33,696 nt of DNA from Zetaproteobacteria bacterium (GCA_002747015.1 NVXI01000012.1:1-33696); one strand, 5' to 3'; positions 24,412 through 33,358 are shown, counted from the first letter of the stretch. Made by a program: numbers and translations. Notes: generated by a model from the letters alone, not told the origin.

Positions 24412-24843
24412 ATGATTAAGATTACGAGGATGACGGATTATGCGGTTGTTGTTTTAGTTGCATTGGGTGCAACTGAGACGCTTTCAAGTGTATCTAGCTT
24501 GGCACAATCTACAAGGCTTGCTGAGCCTACTATTTCTAAGGTTTTGAAAGCTTTGGTTCGGGCGAAAATTGTCCTTTCGGTTCGTGGTTCAAATGGAGGT
24601 TATTCTTTAGCGTCTAAGCCGGAGGATATTTCTGTAGAAAGCGTTATAAACGCAATAGATGGGCCGATAGCAATTACGAACTGTAGCGATGGTTATGAAC
24701 TTGATTGTAGTTTTGAGAATATTTGTTCTGTAGTAGGACGATGGGATGATGTAAATACCGCAATTCGTAGTGTTCTACAAAATGTGACACTCGCGGATAT
24801 GGCGGGTAATGAAAGGGATCACCGTAATTATGGCAGCCACTGA
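24412..24843 (+). CDS. Rrf2-family SUF regulator (SufR/IscR-like)
   Basis: A 143-residue Rrf2 protein. Winged helix: LTMTDYAVV-like start ([16 protein letters not shown]), [28 protein letters not shown] cluster loop holds three Cys, C-x7-C-x5-C ([10 protein letters not shown], then SFENIC), as in Fe-S-sensing Rrf2 regulators; E. coli IscR has C-x5-C-x5-C. It matches the SUF-linked subfamily (TIGR02944 style) ending VTLADMAG. It would repress the SUF operon when holding a cluster. ATG 24412 has no SD; with the predicted -10 at 24399-24404 the message may be leaderless. Its 3' end overlaps sufB by 14 bp. Confidence 0.88.
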   Translation: MIKITRMTDYAVVVLVALGATETLSSVSSLAQSTRLAEPTISKVLKALVRAKIVLSVRGSNGGYSLASKPEDISVESVINAIDGPIAITNCSDGYELDCSFENICSVVGRWDDVNTAIRSVLQNVTLADMAGNERDHRNYGSH

Positions 24844-26305
24844 TGAAACAATTGCAAAAGTCGATGCATTATCTGGTGTTTATGAAGCAGGTTTTGTAAC
24901 CGATATTGAAACTGAGAAGGCCCCTAAGGGACTTAATGAGGATATTGTCCGCTTTATTTCTGCTAAAAAGGGTGAGCCGGAATGGATGTTAGAGCGCCGA
25001 TTGAAAGCGTATGCGCATTGGTTGAGAATGCCAGAGCCATCATGGGCGAATGTTGCGTTTAAGCCGCTTAATTATCAGGATTCATATTATTATGCCGCAC
25101 CAAAGTCGATGGAAAACGCGCCGGAGTCCTTGGATGATGTTGATCCGATTTTGCTTGAGACATATGCGAAGCTTGGTATTCCATTGCGCGAACAAGAAAT
25201 GCTTGCAGGGGTAAAGAATCGCACTCCTGTTGCGGTTGATGTTGTTTTTGATTCCGTGTCTGTTGCTACGACATTTAAAAAAGAGCTTAGAAAACATGGT
25301 GTTATCTTTTGTTCTATTTCGGAGGCTATCAAGGAGCATCCAGAGTTAGTTAAAAAGTATATGGGCTCTGTTGTTCCATACTCTGATAATAAGCATGCAT
25401 GCTTGAACAGTGCCGTTTTTACAGATGGTAGTTTTGTTTATATCCCGCCGGGTGTTCGGTGCCCGATGGAGCTATCAACCTATTTCCGTATTAATGAGCT
25501 TAATACTGGGCAATTTGAACGTACGTTGATTATTGCGGATAAGGGTTCGTATGTGTCGTATCTTGAGGGTTGTACTGCGCCGATGCGTGATGTGAATCAA
25601 CTACATGCCGCAATTGTTGAATTAATTGTACATGACGATGCGGAGATTAAATACTCGACCGTTCAGAACTGGTATCCGGGTGACCCTGAAACGGGTAAGG
25701 GTGGTATCTATAATTTTGTGACGAAGCGCGGCCTATGCGAGGGACGTAATTCCAAGATCAGCTGGACTCAGGTTGAAACGGGCTCTGCCATTACTTGGAA
25801 ATATCCATCTTGTATTCTAAAGGGTGATAATTCGGTTGGTGAATTCTATTCCGTTGCCATAACCAATGGCAGGCAGCAAGCCGATACAGGCACAAAAATG
25901 ATCCATATTGGTAAAAATACGACCAGTCGTATTATTTCAAAAGGGATTAGCGCAGGGCGTAGCAATAATACGTATCGTGGTCTCGTTAAAATTATGCCGG
26001 GTGCGCATGGTGCGAAAAACTTTACGGTATGTGATAGTTTGCTGATTGGTAATGATTGTGGCGCTCATACTGTGCCCTATATTGAAAGCCGTAATAAAAC
26101 AGCTAGCCTTGGTCATGAGGCAACAACCAGTAAAATCTCAGAAGATCAGTTATTCTATTGTATGCAGCGAGGTTTGAGCGAGGAAGATGCAATTGCTCTG
26201 ATCGTGAATGGCTTTGCCCGTGAAGTGATGCAACATCTACCCATGGAATTCGCCGTTGAAGCACAGAAGTTAATCGCGATATCGCTTGAGGGGAGTGTTG
26301 GTTAA
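24830..26305 (+). CDS. sufB: Fe-S cluster assembly scaffold SufB
   Basis: A 491-residue SufB. Recognisable blocks are [10 protein letters not shown], the [11 protein letters not shown] turn, [11 protein letters not shown] with the conserved Cys that accepts sulfur, [29 protein letters not shown] and [13 protein letters not shown] near the C-terminus, [15 protein letters not shown] at the end. It assembles clusters in the SufBC2D complex. I chose ATG 24830 (AAAGGGAT about 10 nt upstream) over ATG 24809, which sits upstream of the SD. The next gene starts immediately after the stop. Confidence 0.97.
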   Translation: MAATDETIAKVDALSGVYEAGFVTDIETEKAPKGLNEDIVRFISAKKGEPEWMLERRLKAYAHWLRMPEPSWANVAFKPLNYQDSYYYAAPKSMENAPESLDDVDPILLETYAKLGIPLREQEMLAGVKNRTPVAVDVVFDSVSVATTFKKELRKHGVIFCSISEAIKEHPELVKKYMGSVVPYSDNKHACLNSAVFTDGSFVYIPPGVRCPMELSTYFRINELNTGQFERTLIIADKGSYVSYLEGCTAPMRDVNQLHAAIVELIVHDDAEIKYSTVQNWYPGDPETGKGGIYNFVTKRGLCEGRNSKISWTQVETGSAITWKYPSCILKGDNSVGEFYSVAITNGRQQADTGTKMIHIGKNTTSRIISKGISAGRSNNTYRGLVKIMPGAHGAKNFTVCDSLLIGNDCGAHTVPYIESRNKTASLGHEATTSKISEDQLFYCMQRGLSEEDAIALIVNGFAREVMQHLPMEFAVEAQKLIAISLEGSVG

Positions 26306-26563
26306 ATGTTCATGTTGATTCTTGGTATTGTTGGGGCGATGATTTGTGTGCTTGCATATATGCTGATTATTCTTGATCGTATTGACCCGAAGGGCGTTTC
26401 ATATTGTGTGTTAAATGGTTTTGGTGGTTTATTTTTATTGGTGTCAATTGCGTCTGACTATGATGTTGGTGATACAGGTGGCTTGTTAGTTGAAGTGTGT
26501 TGGATTTTAGTTTCAATTTACGGCGTGATGAAGGCAAAGAGGCGAGGTGTGCAGAATGACTAA
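26306..26563 (+). CDS. Small membrane protein in the SUF operon (CBU_0592-like)
   Basis: An 85-residue protein with three hydrophobic segments: about 2-22, 33-50 and 60-75, with a short basic C-terminus (KAKRRGVQND). The layout AY-LI-L-R-DPKGVSYCVLNGFGGLFLLVS and the W-LVSIYGV end resemble the CBU_0592-type membrane domain (SxxYxxLNxxG). Function unknown. ATG 26306 directly follows the sufB TAA with zero spacing, so it depends on translational coupling. It overlaps the next small gene by 8 bp. SUF operons normally go straight from sufB to sufC. Confidence 0.7.
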   Translation: MFMLILGIVGAMICVLAYMLIILDRIDPKGVSYCVLNGFGGLFLLVSIASDYDVGDTGGLLVEVCWILVSIYGVMKAKRRGVQND

Positions 26564-26801
26564 AGACACGGGGCTGTCTATTGAACGTGGAATCCATCGT
26601 ATTGTCATGATCTTTACAGCCGCATTGATAGTTTTTGGTGCTTGTTTTGCTTTTGAAGCAATATTTAAAATGAATAAGGGTAAGAATGCGGATACGATTC
26701 TGGCCTTAAATAATGAGAATGAAAAAGGCGCGGCAAGGCCGTTACCGGACTTTATAGTTGATACACTTAAACCAAATGAGTTGGGACAATTGAAACCATG
26801 A
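26556..26801 (+). CDS. Single-pass small membrane protein in the SUF operon
   Basis: An 81-residue protein: cytosolic start MTKDTGLSIERGIHR, one TM segment at about 17-36 (VMIFTAALIVFGACFAFEAIF) and a hydrophilic tail of 45 residues (NKGKNADTILALNNENEK) ending PNELGQLKP. No family is recognised. ATG 26556 has GAGG 8 nt upstream. It overlaps the previous gene by 8 bp and sufC by 4 (ATGA). It may recruit SufC or SufBCD to the membrane; this is inferred only from position. Confidence 0.65.
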   Translation: MTKDTGLSIERGIHRIVMIFTAALIVFGACFAFEAIFKMNKGKNADTILALNNENEKGAARPLPDFIVDTLKPNELGQLKP

Positions 26802-27562
26802 TTGAGATAAAAAATTTACATGCCAGCATCGAAACAGATGACGGTGAGGCAAAGGAAATTATTAAAGGATTGAACCTATCCATTCCTGCGGGTGAGGTGC
26901 ATGCTATAATGGGGCCAAATGGTGCGGGTAAATCTACGCTGGCTTATATTTTGGCGGGGCGTGATGAATATGAGGTCACCGATGGATCTGTTACTTTTGA
27001 TGGTCAGGATTTATTGGAGCTTGCACCAGAAGAACGTGCTGCGGCGGGTTTCTTTCTCGCCTTTCAATACCCTGTCGAAATTCCAGGCGTTAATATGAGC
27101 ATGTTTCTTAAAACATCGATTAATGCAATTCGTAAGCAACGTGGTGAAGATGAGCTGGACGCGCTTGGTATGCTTAAACTGATTAAAGCCAAAACGGAGG
27201 AGCTTGGTATTGCGAACGATATGATGAAACGTGCCGTTAATGTTGGCTTTTCAGGTGGTGAGAAGAAACGTAATGAAGTCTTACAGATGACAATGTTGGA
27301 TCCTAAGTTCTGTGTATTGGATGAAACGGATAGTGGCTTGGATATTGATGCTCTTAAGATCGTTGCAGAAGGCGTCAATCGTTTACGTGGCGAAGGGAAA
27401 TCCTTCCTTGTGATTACACATTATCAACGTTTGCTTGACTATATTAAGCCTGACGTTGTTCACATTATGGCAGATGGGAAAATTGTTAAAACTGGTGGGC
27501 CTGAACTTGCTATAGAGCTTGAAGAAAAAGGTTACGCCGGATTTATTGGGAAAGCAGCATAA
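26798..27562 (+). CDS. sufC: SufC ATPase of the SUF complex
   Basis: A 254-residue ABC-type ATPase. Walker A GPNGAGKST, Q-loop FQYPVEIPG, signature SGGEKKRNE, Walker B CVLDETDSGLD and H-loop VITHYQR are all present, and the SufC-type KRNEVLQM follows the signature. It hydrolyses ATP to remodel SufBD during cluster assembly. Four-base overlap with the small membrane gene, one-base overlap (TAATG) with sufD. Confidence 0.97.
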   Translation: MIEIKNLHASIETDDGEAKEIIKGLNLSIPAGEVHAIMGPNGAGKSTLAYILAGRDEYEVTDGSVTFDGQDLLELAPEERAAAGFFLAFQYPVEIPGVNMSMFLKTSINAIRKQRGEDELDALGMLKLIKAKTEELGIANDMMKRAVNVGFSGGEKKRNEVLQMTMLDPKFCVLDETDSGLDIDALKIVAEGVNRLRGEGKSFLVITHYQRLLDYIKPDVVHIMADGKIVKTGGPELAIELEEKGYAGFIGKAA

Positions 27563-28533
27563 TGAGCGCATTGTTACTACAGCAGGATAATCTCCCTACA
27601 CAAAAGGAAGAAGATTGGAAATATACCAATCTTTCGCGTGCCCTTGGTGATTTGAAGAGTCTACCCGCCGAGGATGTGCAGGAAATACTTATCCACAAGA
27701 CCTGTGGAGAAGTTGGTGGAAAAGTCGAGGATATTGTGTGGACAGGTGTGGATGGTCAACATCAGAACATACGTCTAAAAATCATTCTGGATGAAGGTGC
27801 AGAGCTTACTTTGATTGAACGCCATGAAGGGCGCGGTGCATATTGGAAAAATATGAGCACTGAAATAGTTCTTGGCGCAAATGCGCGTCTTAACCATATT
27901 CGTATCCAAGATGATGCTCTTGAGGCGGTGCAAACCAATATGGTTCATATTACAATGGAGCGCGATGCCTATTTGAACAGCTTCTCGCTTAATATTGGTG
28001 GTAAGCTTACACGACATGATATTCATGTAATATTAAATGGTAGTAATATTGATTGTTCTCTTAATGGTGTGAACTTGTTAAAGGATAAGCAGCACGGCGA
28101 TACAACCATATTGATGGAGCATATTGCGCCACATTGTTTATCGAACCAGTTTTACCGTACAATTTTGGATGATGAATCGCGCGGTGTGTTTCAGGGAAAA
28201 GTACATGTGCATAAAGATGCGCAAAAAACTGATGGGTATCAGCTTTCCAATACGTTGTTACTTTCACCTAAATGTGAAATGGATACCAAGCCGGAGTTAG
28301 AAATTTATGCTGATGATGTGAAATGTTCTCACGGTGCCACAACTGGGCAATTGGATGAAGAGCCATTATTTTACCTACGTTCTCGTGGGTTAAGTGAGGC
28401 GCAGGCGCGTATACTTCTTGTGCAAGCCTTTGTGGATGCAGTGGTTGATAAGATTTTAGATGAGACATTGCGCACGGAACTTAAAGAAAAAATGGGGAAC
28501 TGGCTAGCGATAGCTTTGAAGTCGAATGGGTAA
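27562..28533 (+). CDS. sufD: SufD, Fe-S cluster assembly
   Basis: A 323-residue SufD, shorter than the usual ~400. The N-terminal QKEEDWKYTNLSRA matches SufD; the beta-helix core HIRIQ, HDIHVILNGSN, HHRTILDD-like QFYRTILDDESRGVFQGKVHV and the end CSHGATTGQLDEEPLFYLRSRGLSEAQA with the conserved Cys and His are clear. SufD binds SufB and SufC. The missing ~80 residues are from the N-terminal helical part; the C-terminal core is intact. Stop overlaps the sufS start region by 8 bp. Confidence 0.95.
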   Translation: MSALLLQQDNLPTQKEEDWKYTNLSRALGDLKSLPAEDVQEILIHKTCGEVGGKVEDIVWTGVDGQHQNIRLKIILDEGAELTLIERHEGRGAYWKNMSTEIVLGANARLNHIRIQDDALEAVQTNMVHITMERDAYLNSFSLNIGGKLTRHDIHVILNGSNIDCSLNGVNLLKDKQHGDTTILMEHIAPHCLSNQFYRTILDDESRGVFQGKVHVHKDAQKTDGYQLSNTLLLSPKCEMDTKPELEIYADDVKCSHGATTGQLDEEPLFYLRSRGLSEAQARILLVQAFVDAVVDKILDETLRTELKEKMGNWLAIALKSNG

Positions 28534-29764
28534 TAATTTGCAATCTCCATGGCGTAGTGACTTTCCAGCATTGTCAAAAACGATGAATGGTAAGTCTTTG
28601 GCGTTTCTTGATAGCGCCGCCAGTGCGCAAAAGCCACAATGTGTTATTGATGCCATGAATGATGTTCTTGGTAGTGGTTATTCGAATATTCACCGTGGCC
28701 TTTACGAGATTTCACAAAGTTTGACGCAAAGTTTTGAAGATGTGCGTAAGAAAATCGCGAATTTTATCGGTGCGCATAGTGAAAAGAACATTGTATTTAC
28801 GCGAAACGCGACTGAGGGGATTAATCTTGTTGCGCAAAGCTGGGGGCGTACTTTTCTTAAGGCTGGCGATGAGATAGTGATCACAGAGATGGAGCACCAT
28901 GCCAATATTGTTCCATGGAAAATTTTGGCTGACCAGATCGGTGTTGTTGTTAAAGTTGTACCTGTTATTGAGGATGGGACATTAGACCTTGAGGTATTTA
29001 AAGCTCTGTTATCGGATAAGACAAAATTGGTGTCTTTTGTAGAAATATCAAATGCTTTGGGAACAATTAATCCTGTTACTGATATTGTTCAAATGGTACA
29101 GAAATTCAACAGTGATATTATGATTCTTGTTGATGGCTCTCAGGGCGTTGTTCATCGTGCGGTGAATGTTACGGATATGGATGTCGATTTTTATGTGTTC
29201 ACAGGGCATAAACTTTACGCGCCCACTGGTATTGGTGTGTTGTACGCTAAATATGATTTGTTAAATTCTATGCCCCCTTATCAAGGCGGTGGGGACATGA
29301 TAGAGCGGGTTAGCTTCAAATCTGGTATATCGTATCGAGAGGCACCGTATAAATTTGAGGCTGGGACACCTGCAATTGTTGAGGTGATTGGACTTGGCGC
29401 AGCTGTAGATTATTTGGTTGATAAATCCATGGATAAAATTGTAGCGCATGAGGCCGCGTTGCTTGAATATGCGACGCAGGCTATTCAGGATGTGGACGGT
29501 TTAACATTATATGGCGTTGCGGATATAGAGCAGAAAGCAAGTATACTTAGCTTTACGATGGAAAATGCGCATCCCAGTGATATTGGTATGGTGTTGGACC
29601 AATGCGGAGTTGCAGTGCGTACAGGACATCATTGTGCGATGCCTTTGATGGAGGTGTTGGGGCTTAATGCAACGGCACGAGCGTCTCTTGCAATGTATAG
29701 TGAGAAGAGTGATGTAGATGCACTTATTAATGCATTGAATAAAGTGAATACGTTGTTTGGGTAG
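28526..29764 (+). CDS. sufS: Cysteine desulfurase SufS
   Basis: A 412-residue group II desulfurase (NifS-like). PLP Lys229 in FTGHKLYAPTGIG, pyridine-stacking His in EMEHHANIVPW, and catalytic Cys370 in RTGHHCAMPLM. FEAGTPAIVEVIGL and SNIHRGLYE are typical SufS blocks. It transfers cysteine sulfur to SufB, usually via SufE or SufU; neither is in the window. ATG 28526 lies within the end of sufD. Motifs are complete. Confidence 0.97.
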   Translation: MGNNLQSPWRSDFPALSKTMNGKSLAFLDSAASAQKPQCVIDAMNDVLGSGYSNIHRGLYEISQSLTQSFEDVRKKIANFIGAHSEKNIVFTRNATEGINLVAQSWGRTFLKAGDEIVITEMEHHANIVPWKILADQIGVVVKVVPVIEDGTLDLEVFKALLSDKTKLVSFVEISNALGTINPVTDIVQMVQKFNSDIMILVDGSQGVVHRAVNVTDMDVDFYVFTGHKLYAPTGIGVLYAKYDLLNSMPPYQGGGDMIERVSFKSGISYREAPYKFEAGTPAIVEVIGLGAAVDYLVDKSMDKIVAHEAALLEYATQAIQDVDGLTLYGVADIEQKASILSFTMENAHPSDIGMVLDQCGVAVRTGHHCAMPLMEVLGLNATARASLAMYSEKSDVDALINALNKVNTLFG

Positions 29765-29773
29765 GTAGTGTTT

Positions 29774-30229
29774 ATGAGGCGATTGCTGATTATAATGACA
29801 CTGATTTTTGGCGTCGGGTATATGGCGTACGGACGATTTATTGATTATGTTGTCACTTTGAATGAAGAAAAATGTATTGTTGCGCTATCTGAAAATGATG
29901 TGTTCAGTGTGAATAATAGTGAGATTTGCGGCTGTATTTCGGGTTTTGTACGGGAGAATCCTTTTTTTGATAAAGAGAGTGTCGATTTTAAAGTTAAGTT
30001 TGGTGTGAGACTTAGAAATTGTTTGGATTTTCATGTTGCTAAATATGGTTTAAAACAATGCGATGATCTGAAGGTTCAAGTAAGGCAGCGTTATAGCCGT
30101 CATTTGGATTGTACGTGCTTTGGTGCTGCTGTTATTGATATGGCTGTAGATAGTTGGTCTACGGGGGCTAATATAACTGCAAGTAAAAAGATATTGGCTG
30201 CCGATATTTTGCAGCATTGTACTAAATAG
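29774..30229 (+). CDS. Eight-cysteine membrane-anchored protein (member 2) in the SUF operon
   Basis: A 151-residue protein with an N-terminal signal anchor or signal peptide (MRRLLIIMTLIFGVGYMAYG). The exported part has exactly eight Cys: C34, C52-G-C54, C83, C96, C113-T-C115 and C149, third from the end. The steps C83-C96 (13) and C96-C113 (17) are identical to those in the gatA-coupled protein. Nothing else is recognised. ATG 29774 gives a normal MRR signal start; the GTG at 29768 adds two residues. It follows sufS by 9 bp and precedes a second member by 29 bp. Oxidised disulfides or a thiolate metal site are both possible. Confidence 0.72.
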   Translation: MRRLLIIMTLIFGVGYMAYGRFIDYVVTLNEEKCIVALSENDVFSVNNSEICGCISGFVRENPFFDKESVDFKVKFGVRLRNCLDFHVAKYGLKQCDDLKVQVRQRYSRHLDCTCFGAAVIDMAVDSWSTGANITASKKILAADILQHCTK

Positions 30230-30258
30230 AATGTAATTGAATTTTTGAGGGTAATAAG

Positions 30259-30903
30259 ATGTTGTTGTTTAAAGTTGTGTTTGCTGTTGTCGCTTTGTTT
30301 ATAGGCCTTATTGTTTTTGACAACATTTATGGAGATAATGTTTTCTTTTCTGCTGTTAGATCAAAAGTATCTACGGTGCATGGGCAAAGCTTTTCTAAAG
30401 AAAATGTCACATATGACGATAATTGTTTGCCACAAGAATATATGGGAAACAAATATTTTGAAATTAAGATTCCTTCTGGGTTTTGTGGGTGTTTGAATGA
30501 CGGCAAAAAGGCTCTAATCCAGAGTAAAGCAATGGGGGAGGATTTATCTCAGGAATCCTTCACATCTATGTGTGTTGATGTATATTACAAAGCTCCTTTT
30601 CTTGTGCAGTGTAAAAAAATTAATAGCATGTTGTTAAAGGCGAATAAAACAAGAAGATTGAATTGCGTATGCTTTGCGCAGAGGGTTAATTCTTTATTCT
30701 CTCGGGCAATCTCAAGCGATTTTGATATGGAAATGCCGGAAGATGTTGATAATATTTTATTGAATTCTAATGATATTAATTCGGGGCTTGAGCGTCTGCA
30801 AGATAGTATGGATATAGGTGGTGAAAAGACTAGTCGCCCTATATACTCTATACCTGCGAGTGTTGTAACGTCGTGCATGAAGCAAGTGAGTGAAAAGAGA
30901 TGA
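30259..30903 (+). CDS. Eight-cysteine membrane-anchored protein (member 3) in the SUF operon
   Basis: A 214-residue protein. Residues 4-20 form a signal anchor without clear cleavage site. The eight Cys are C56, C76-G-C78, C105, C118, C136-V-C138 and C206, in the same order as in members 1 and 2; C105-C118 is again 13, while C118-C136 is 18. The extra length lies between C138 and C206, with an acidic, low-complexity stretch (DFDMEMPEDVDN). AGGG 9-10 nt upstream of ATG. Its stop overlaps the DUF59 gene by 4 bp (ATGA), which ties it tightly to the operon. Function unknown. Confidence 0.72.
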   Translation: MLLFKVVFAVVALFIGLIVFDNIYGDNVFFSAVRSKVSTVHGQSFSKENVTYDDNCLPQEYMGNKYFEIKIPSGFCGCLNDGKKALIQSKAMGEDLSQESFTSMCVDVYYKAPFLVQCKKINSMLLKANKTRRLNCVCFAQRVNSLFSRAISSDFDMEMPEDVDNILLNSNDINSGLERLQDSMDIGGEKTSRPIYSIPASVVTSCMKQVSEKR

Positions 30904-31301
30904 GTATGATTGAGAACAAAACACAATCTGACGATAGTTTGGAGCATTTGGCAGAGCCACCACATGTAGAAGCAACGCGTGAGCATGCATTATGGCCGCA
31001 AATATTGAAGGGATTAAAGGAAATCTATGATCCTGAAATTCCAGTGAATATTTACGAGTTAGGCCTTATCTATAAAGTTGATATTCTGCCAGAAGAAAAT
31101 GGCGTTTGTGATGTTGAAGTTAAGATGTCCCTAACCTCACCGGCTTGCCCGGTAGCTCAGGAAATGCCTAGTTGGGTTCAAGGAGCTATCCTTCCTATCG
31201 AGGGGGTTGGTGGTTGTGAAGTTGAAATTATATGGGAACCACAATGGAACCCATCCATGATGGCTGAAACTGCAAAGATGCAGCTTAATATGTTTATGTA
31301 A
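30900..31301 (+). CDS. DUF59/MIP18 Fe-S assembly protein (SufT-like)
   Basis: A 133-residue protein with the DUF59 core: DPEIPVNIYELGLIYKVDI, VEVKMSLTSPACPVAQEMP with the conserved reactive Cys, and VEIIWEPQWNPSMM. Proteins of this group (SufT, and the bacterial relatives of CIAO2/MIP18) help mature Fe-S proteins. The N-terminal 35 residues are a variable, acidic extension. ATG 30900 overlaps the preceding stop; a second in-frame ATG at 30906 is possible. Part of the SUF operon by spacing. Confidence 0.9.
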   Translation: MSMIENKTQSDDSLEHLAEPPHVEATREHALWPQILKGLKEIYDPEIPVNIYELGLIYKVDILPEENGVCDVEVKMSLTSPACPVAQEMPSWVQGAILPIEGVGGCEVEIIWEPQWNPSMMAETAKMQLNMFM

Positions 31302-31321
31302 TTATAAGGATGTGAGGCGTT

Positions 31322-31690
31322 ATGAAAGCACCAATAAAAATTACGGAAAAGGCCGCAGTACAAATTCATGCTCTTTTAGGTAAAGCGCCAGATGGTACAG
31401 AAGGCGTTCGCTTAACAATAAAAGCAACTGGATGTTCTGGTCATAGTTACCAAATGGAATATGTTGGTGCAGATGATGATTTGTCTAAAGATGAAAAATT
31501 TGAGGAAAATGGCGCATATATTTATATCCCTAAAATATATTCGTGGATGTTGTTTGGTACAGAGATTGATTATATTACAGATGAATTGGGGAATACGCGC
31601 TTTGATTTTATAAATCCTAATGAATCTGGGCGCTGTGGTTGTGGTGAAAGTTTCCATGTTGGTGGTGATTTACCTAAAGCTGAAAATTAA
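31322..31690 (+). CDS. sufA: A-type Fe-S carrier SufA
   Basis: A 122-residue HesB/IscA protein. Three conserved cysteines: ATGCSGHSY, and CGC in GRCGCGESFHV near the C-terminus. A-type carriers receive clusters from SufBCD and pass them to target enzymes. GATG-AGG lies 8-11 nt upstream of ATG. The end has an added tail (GGDLPKAEN). The usual place for sufA is the operon start or end; here it is near the end. Confidence 0.95.
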   Translation: MKAPIKITEKAAVQIHALLGKAPDGTEGVRLTIKATGCSGHSYQMEYVGADDDLSKDEKFEENGAYIYIPKIYSWMLFGTEIDYITDELGNTRFDFINPNESGRCGCGESFHVGGDLPKAEN

Positions 31691-31737
31691 TATTAGATTT
31701 TAACAGGGATGTTTTCATTCAAATGTAAGGAATAATT

Positions 31738-32361
31738 ATGACACAAGAAATTTATACAAAATCACTGATCTCATTTTTTGATACAGATGATGGTAGCTGG
31801 AAAAGATATGAGAATGAAAAGGGGTTTTTAGCATTTATTAGCCCAATGGACGGTGTAACGTATGAGCCTGGTAATGCTGATATATATATTAAAGATTTAC
31901 CATTCTATGTGGATGTAAAAATTGTACAGATGCGTTTTCTAGATGAGAATGCTGCGCCTCAATTTTATTTTTTCCTTAAATATGGATCTCAATATGTTCA
32001 ACTTAAAGGACAGAGTGATGTTATCTATGAAGTAAATGAGGAAAGTGAACTAAACATCACATTGGATACAGTTTTTGATTATTTGAAGTTCTTTAACTTA
32101 TTTACACACAATGATGATGGAGATTGTTTTTATGTTATTGAGGGGCAAAATAGTGAAATTCTCAGTGAGTTTAGTGCGTATGAAACGTCCCGTTATTTAC
32201 GGAAATTTATGGGAGCAACAGTTGATGATGCCAGCGAAATGGGTGTTTATACGCTGAGTACGCGTGTCTTGTGCGGTGAACATTTATATGACTGTGACTT
32301 TGATGTGACGCGTGATGGTTTTGTGGAAATGAAAGAAGACAAATTGGTTGGATCTATTTAA
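31738..32361 (+). CDS. Hypothetical protein at the end of the SUF operon
   Basis: A 207-residue acidic, soluble protein that I do not recognise. It is rich in aromatic and acidic residues (SWKRYENEKGFLAFISPMDG, YFFLKYGSQYVQLKG, FDYLKFFNLFTHNDDG) with no Cys cluster apart from three scattered Cys, no signal and no TM. Predicted alternating strands suggest a beta-rich fold. AAGGA lies 8 nt upstream. It begins 47 bp after sufA and is convergent with dusA, with overlapping stops (32358-32361), so it is the last gene of the transcript or an independent one. Confidence 0.65.
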   Translation: MTQEIYTKSLISFFDTDDGSWKRYENEKGFLAFISPMDGVTYEPGNADIYIKDLPFYVDVKIVQMRFLDENAAPQFYFFLKYGSQYVQLKGQSDVIYEVNEESELNITLDTVFDYLKFFNLFTHNDDGDCFYVIEGQNSEILSEFSAYETSRYLRKFMGATVDDASEMGVYTLSTRVLCGEHLYDCDFDVTRDGFVEMKEDKLVGSI

Positions 32362-33332
32362 AAAACCTCAAGTGCTCTTTCTATAACATCGGCGTTTGCC
32401 TCTTTTTCATGTGGAAGGGTGGAGAGTAATTGTCTCCATTTCTTTGCTCCCGGTAATCCTTGAAATAATCCAACCATGTGCCGTGTTATAGATTTTACAG
32501 GTGTATCAAAATCTTGCATTTGTTGCTCTATGTATGGAACCATCTCTCGGGCGATTTCGGTGCGGCTCTTTATATTAGTATTTTGAAAAATACTTTGTTC
32601 TAGTTCAGCCAAAATGTAAGGATTTTGGTACGCTTCACGTCCAAGCATGGCACTATCCAGCGTTTTTAGGTGTGTCTGAACTTCTTCAACTGTTTTTATA
32701 TCACCGTTTACAGCGATATTAATATTTGGGTGAGCTTCTTTTATTGCTAGAACGCGCTGATAATTTATTTCTGGTACAGTTCGGTTTTCTTTTGGACTAA
32801 GGCCTTGTAACCATGCTTTACGAGCATGAATGATGAATGTTTTGCACCCAGCCTTTTCTAGTGTTTCTACAAATGTATTCAGAAACTCAAATGAATCATA
32901 TTCATCAATGCCGATGCGGCACTTAACAGTAATAGGAATGTTTACTGCATCAATCATAGCCTCAATTGCCGTAGCGACGGTGTCTGGCTCTTTCATTAAT
33001 ATTGCGCCTATTTTACCCTTTTGGACGCGGTCACTTGGGCATCCGCAATTTAGGTTAATCTCATCGTAACCAGAATCTTCTCCCATTTTTGCACAGGCAG
33101 ATAGATCATTCGCATCTGATCCGCCAAGCTGTAGGGCGATAGGGTGCTCCGCTTTATCAAAACGTAGAAAACGGCTCTTATCCCCATGAATGAGCGCCCC
33201 TGTTGTTACCATTTCGGTATAGAGCAACGCATTGGGCGATATAAGACGGTGGAAATAACGACAATGGCGATCCGTCCAATCCATCATTGGGGCAACAGAA
33301 ATTTGCGATATGGCGTTATTAACTTGATTCAT
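32358..33332 (-). CDS. dusA: tRNA-dihydrouridine synthase A
   Basis: A 324-residue FMN enzyme that reduces uridines in the D-loop of tRNA. VAPMMDWTDRHCRYF, YTEMVTTGA, PIALQLGGSD, NLNCGCPSDRVQKGKIGAILM with the catalytic Cys, the VKCRIGIDEYDS block of DusA and the IIHARKAWLQGLSPKENR insertion point to DusA rather than DusB/C. The ATG at 33332 is preceded by a weak site. It is on the strand opposite the SUF operon and shares overlapping stop codons with the gene before it. Confidence 0.95.
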   Translation of the reverse strand: MNQVNNAISQISVAPMMDWTDRHCRYFHRLISPNALLYTEMVTTGALIHGDKSRFLRFDKAEHPIALQLGGSDANDLSACAKMGEDSGYDEINLNCGCPSDRVQKGKIGAILMKEPDTVATAIEAMIDAVNIPITVKCRIGIDEYDSFEFLNTFVETLEKAGCKTFIIHARKAWLQGLSPKENRTVPEINYQRVLAIKEAHPNINIAVNGDIKTVEEVQTHLKTLDSAMLGREAYQNPYILAELEQSIFQNTNIKSRTEIAREMVPYIEQQMQDFDTPVKSITRHMVGLFQGLPGAKKWRQLLSTLPHEKEANADVIERALEVF

Positions 33333-33358
33333 GCTGCGTTATTTATCATAAAATAGAT

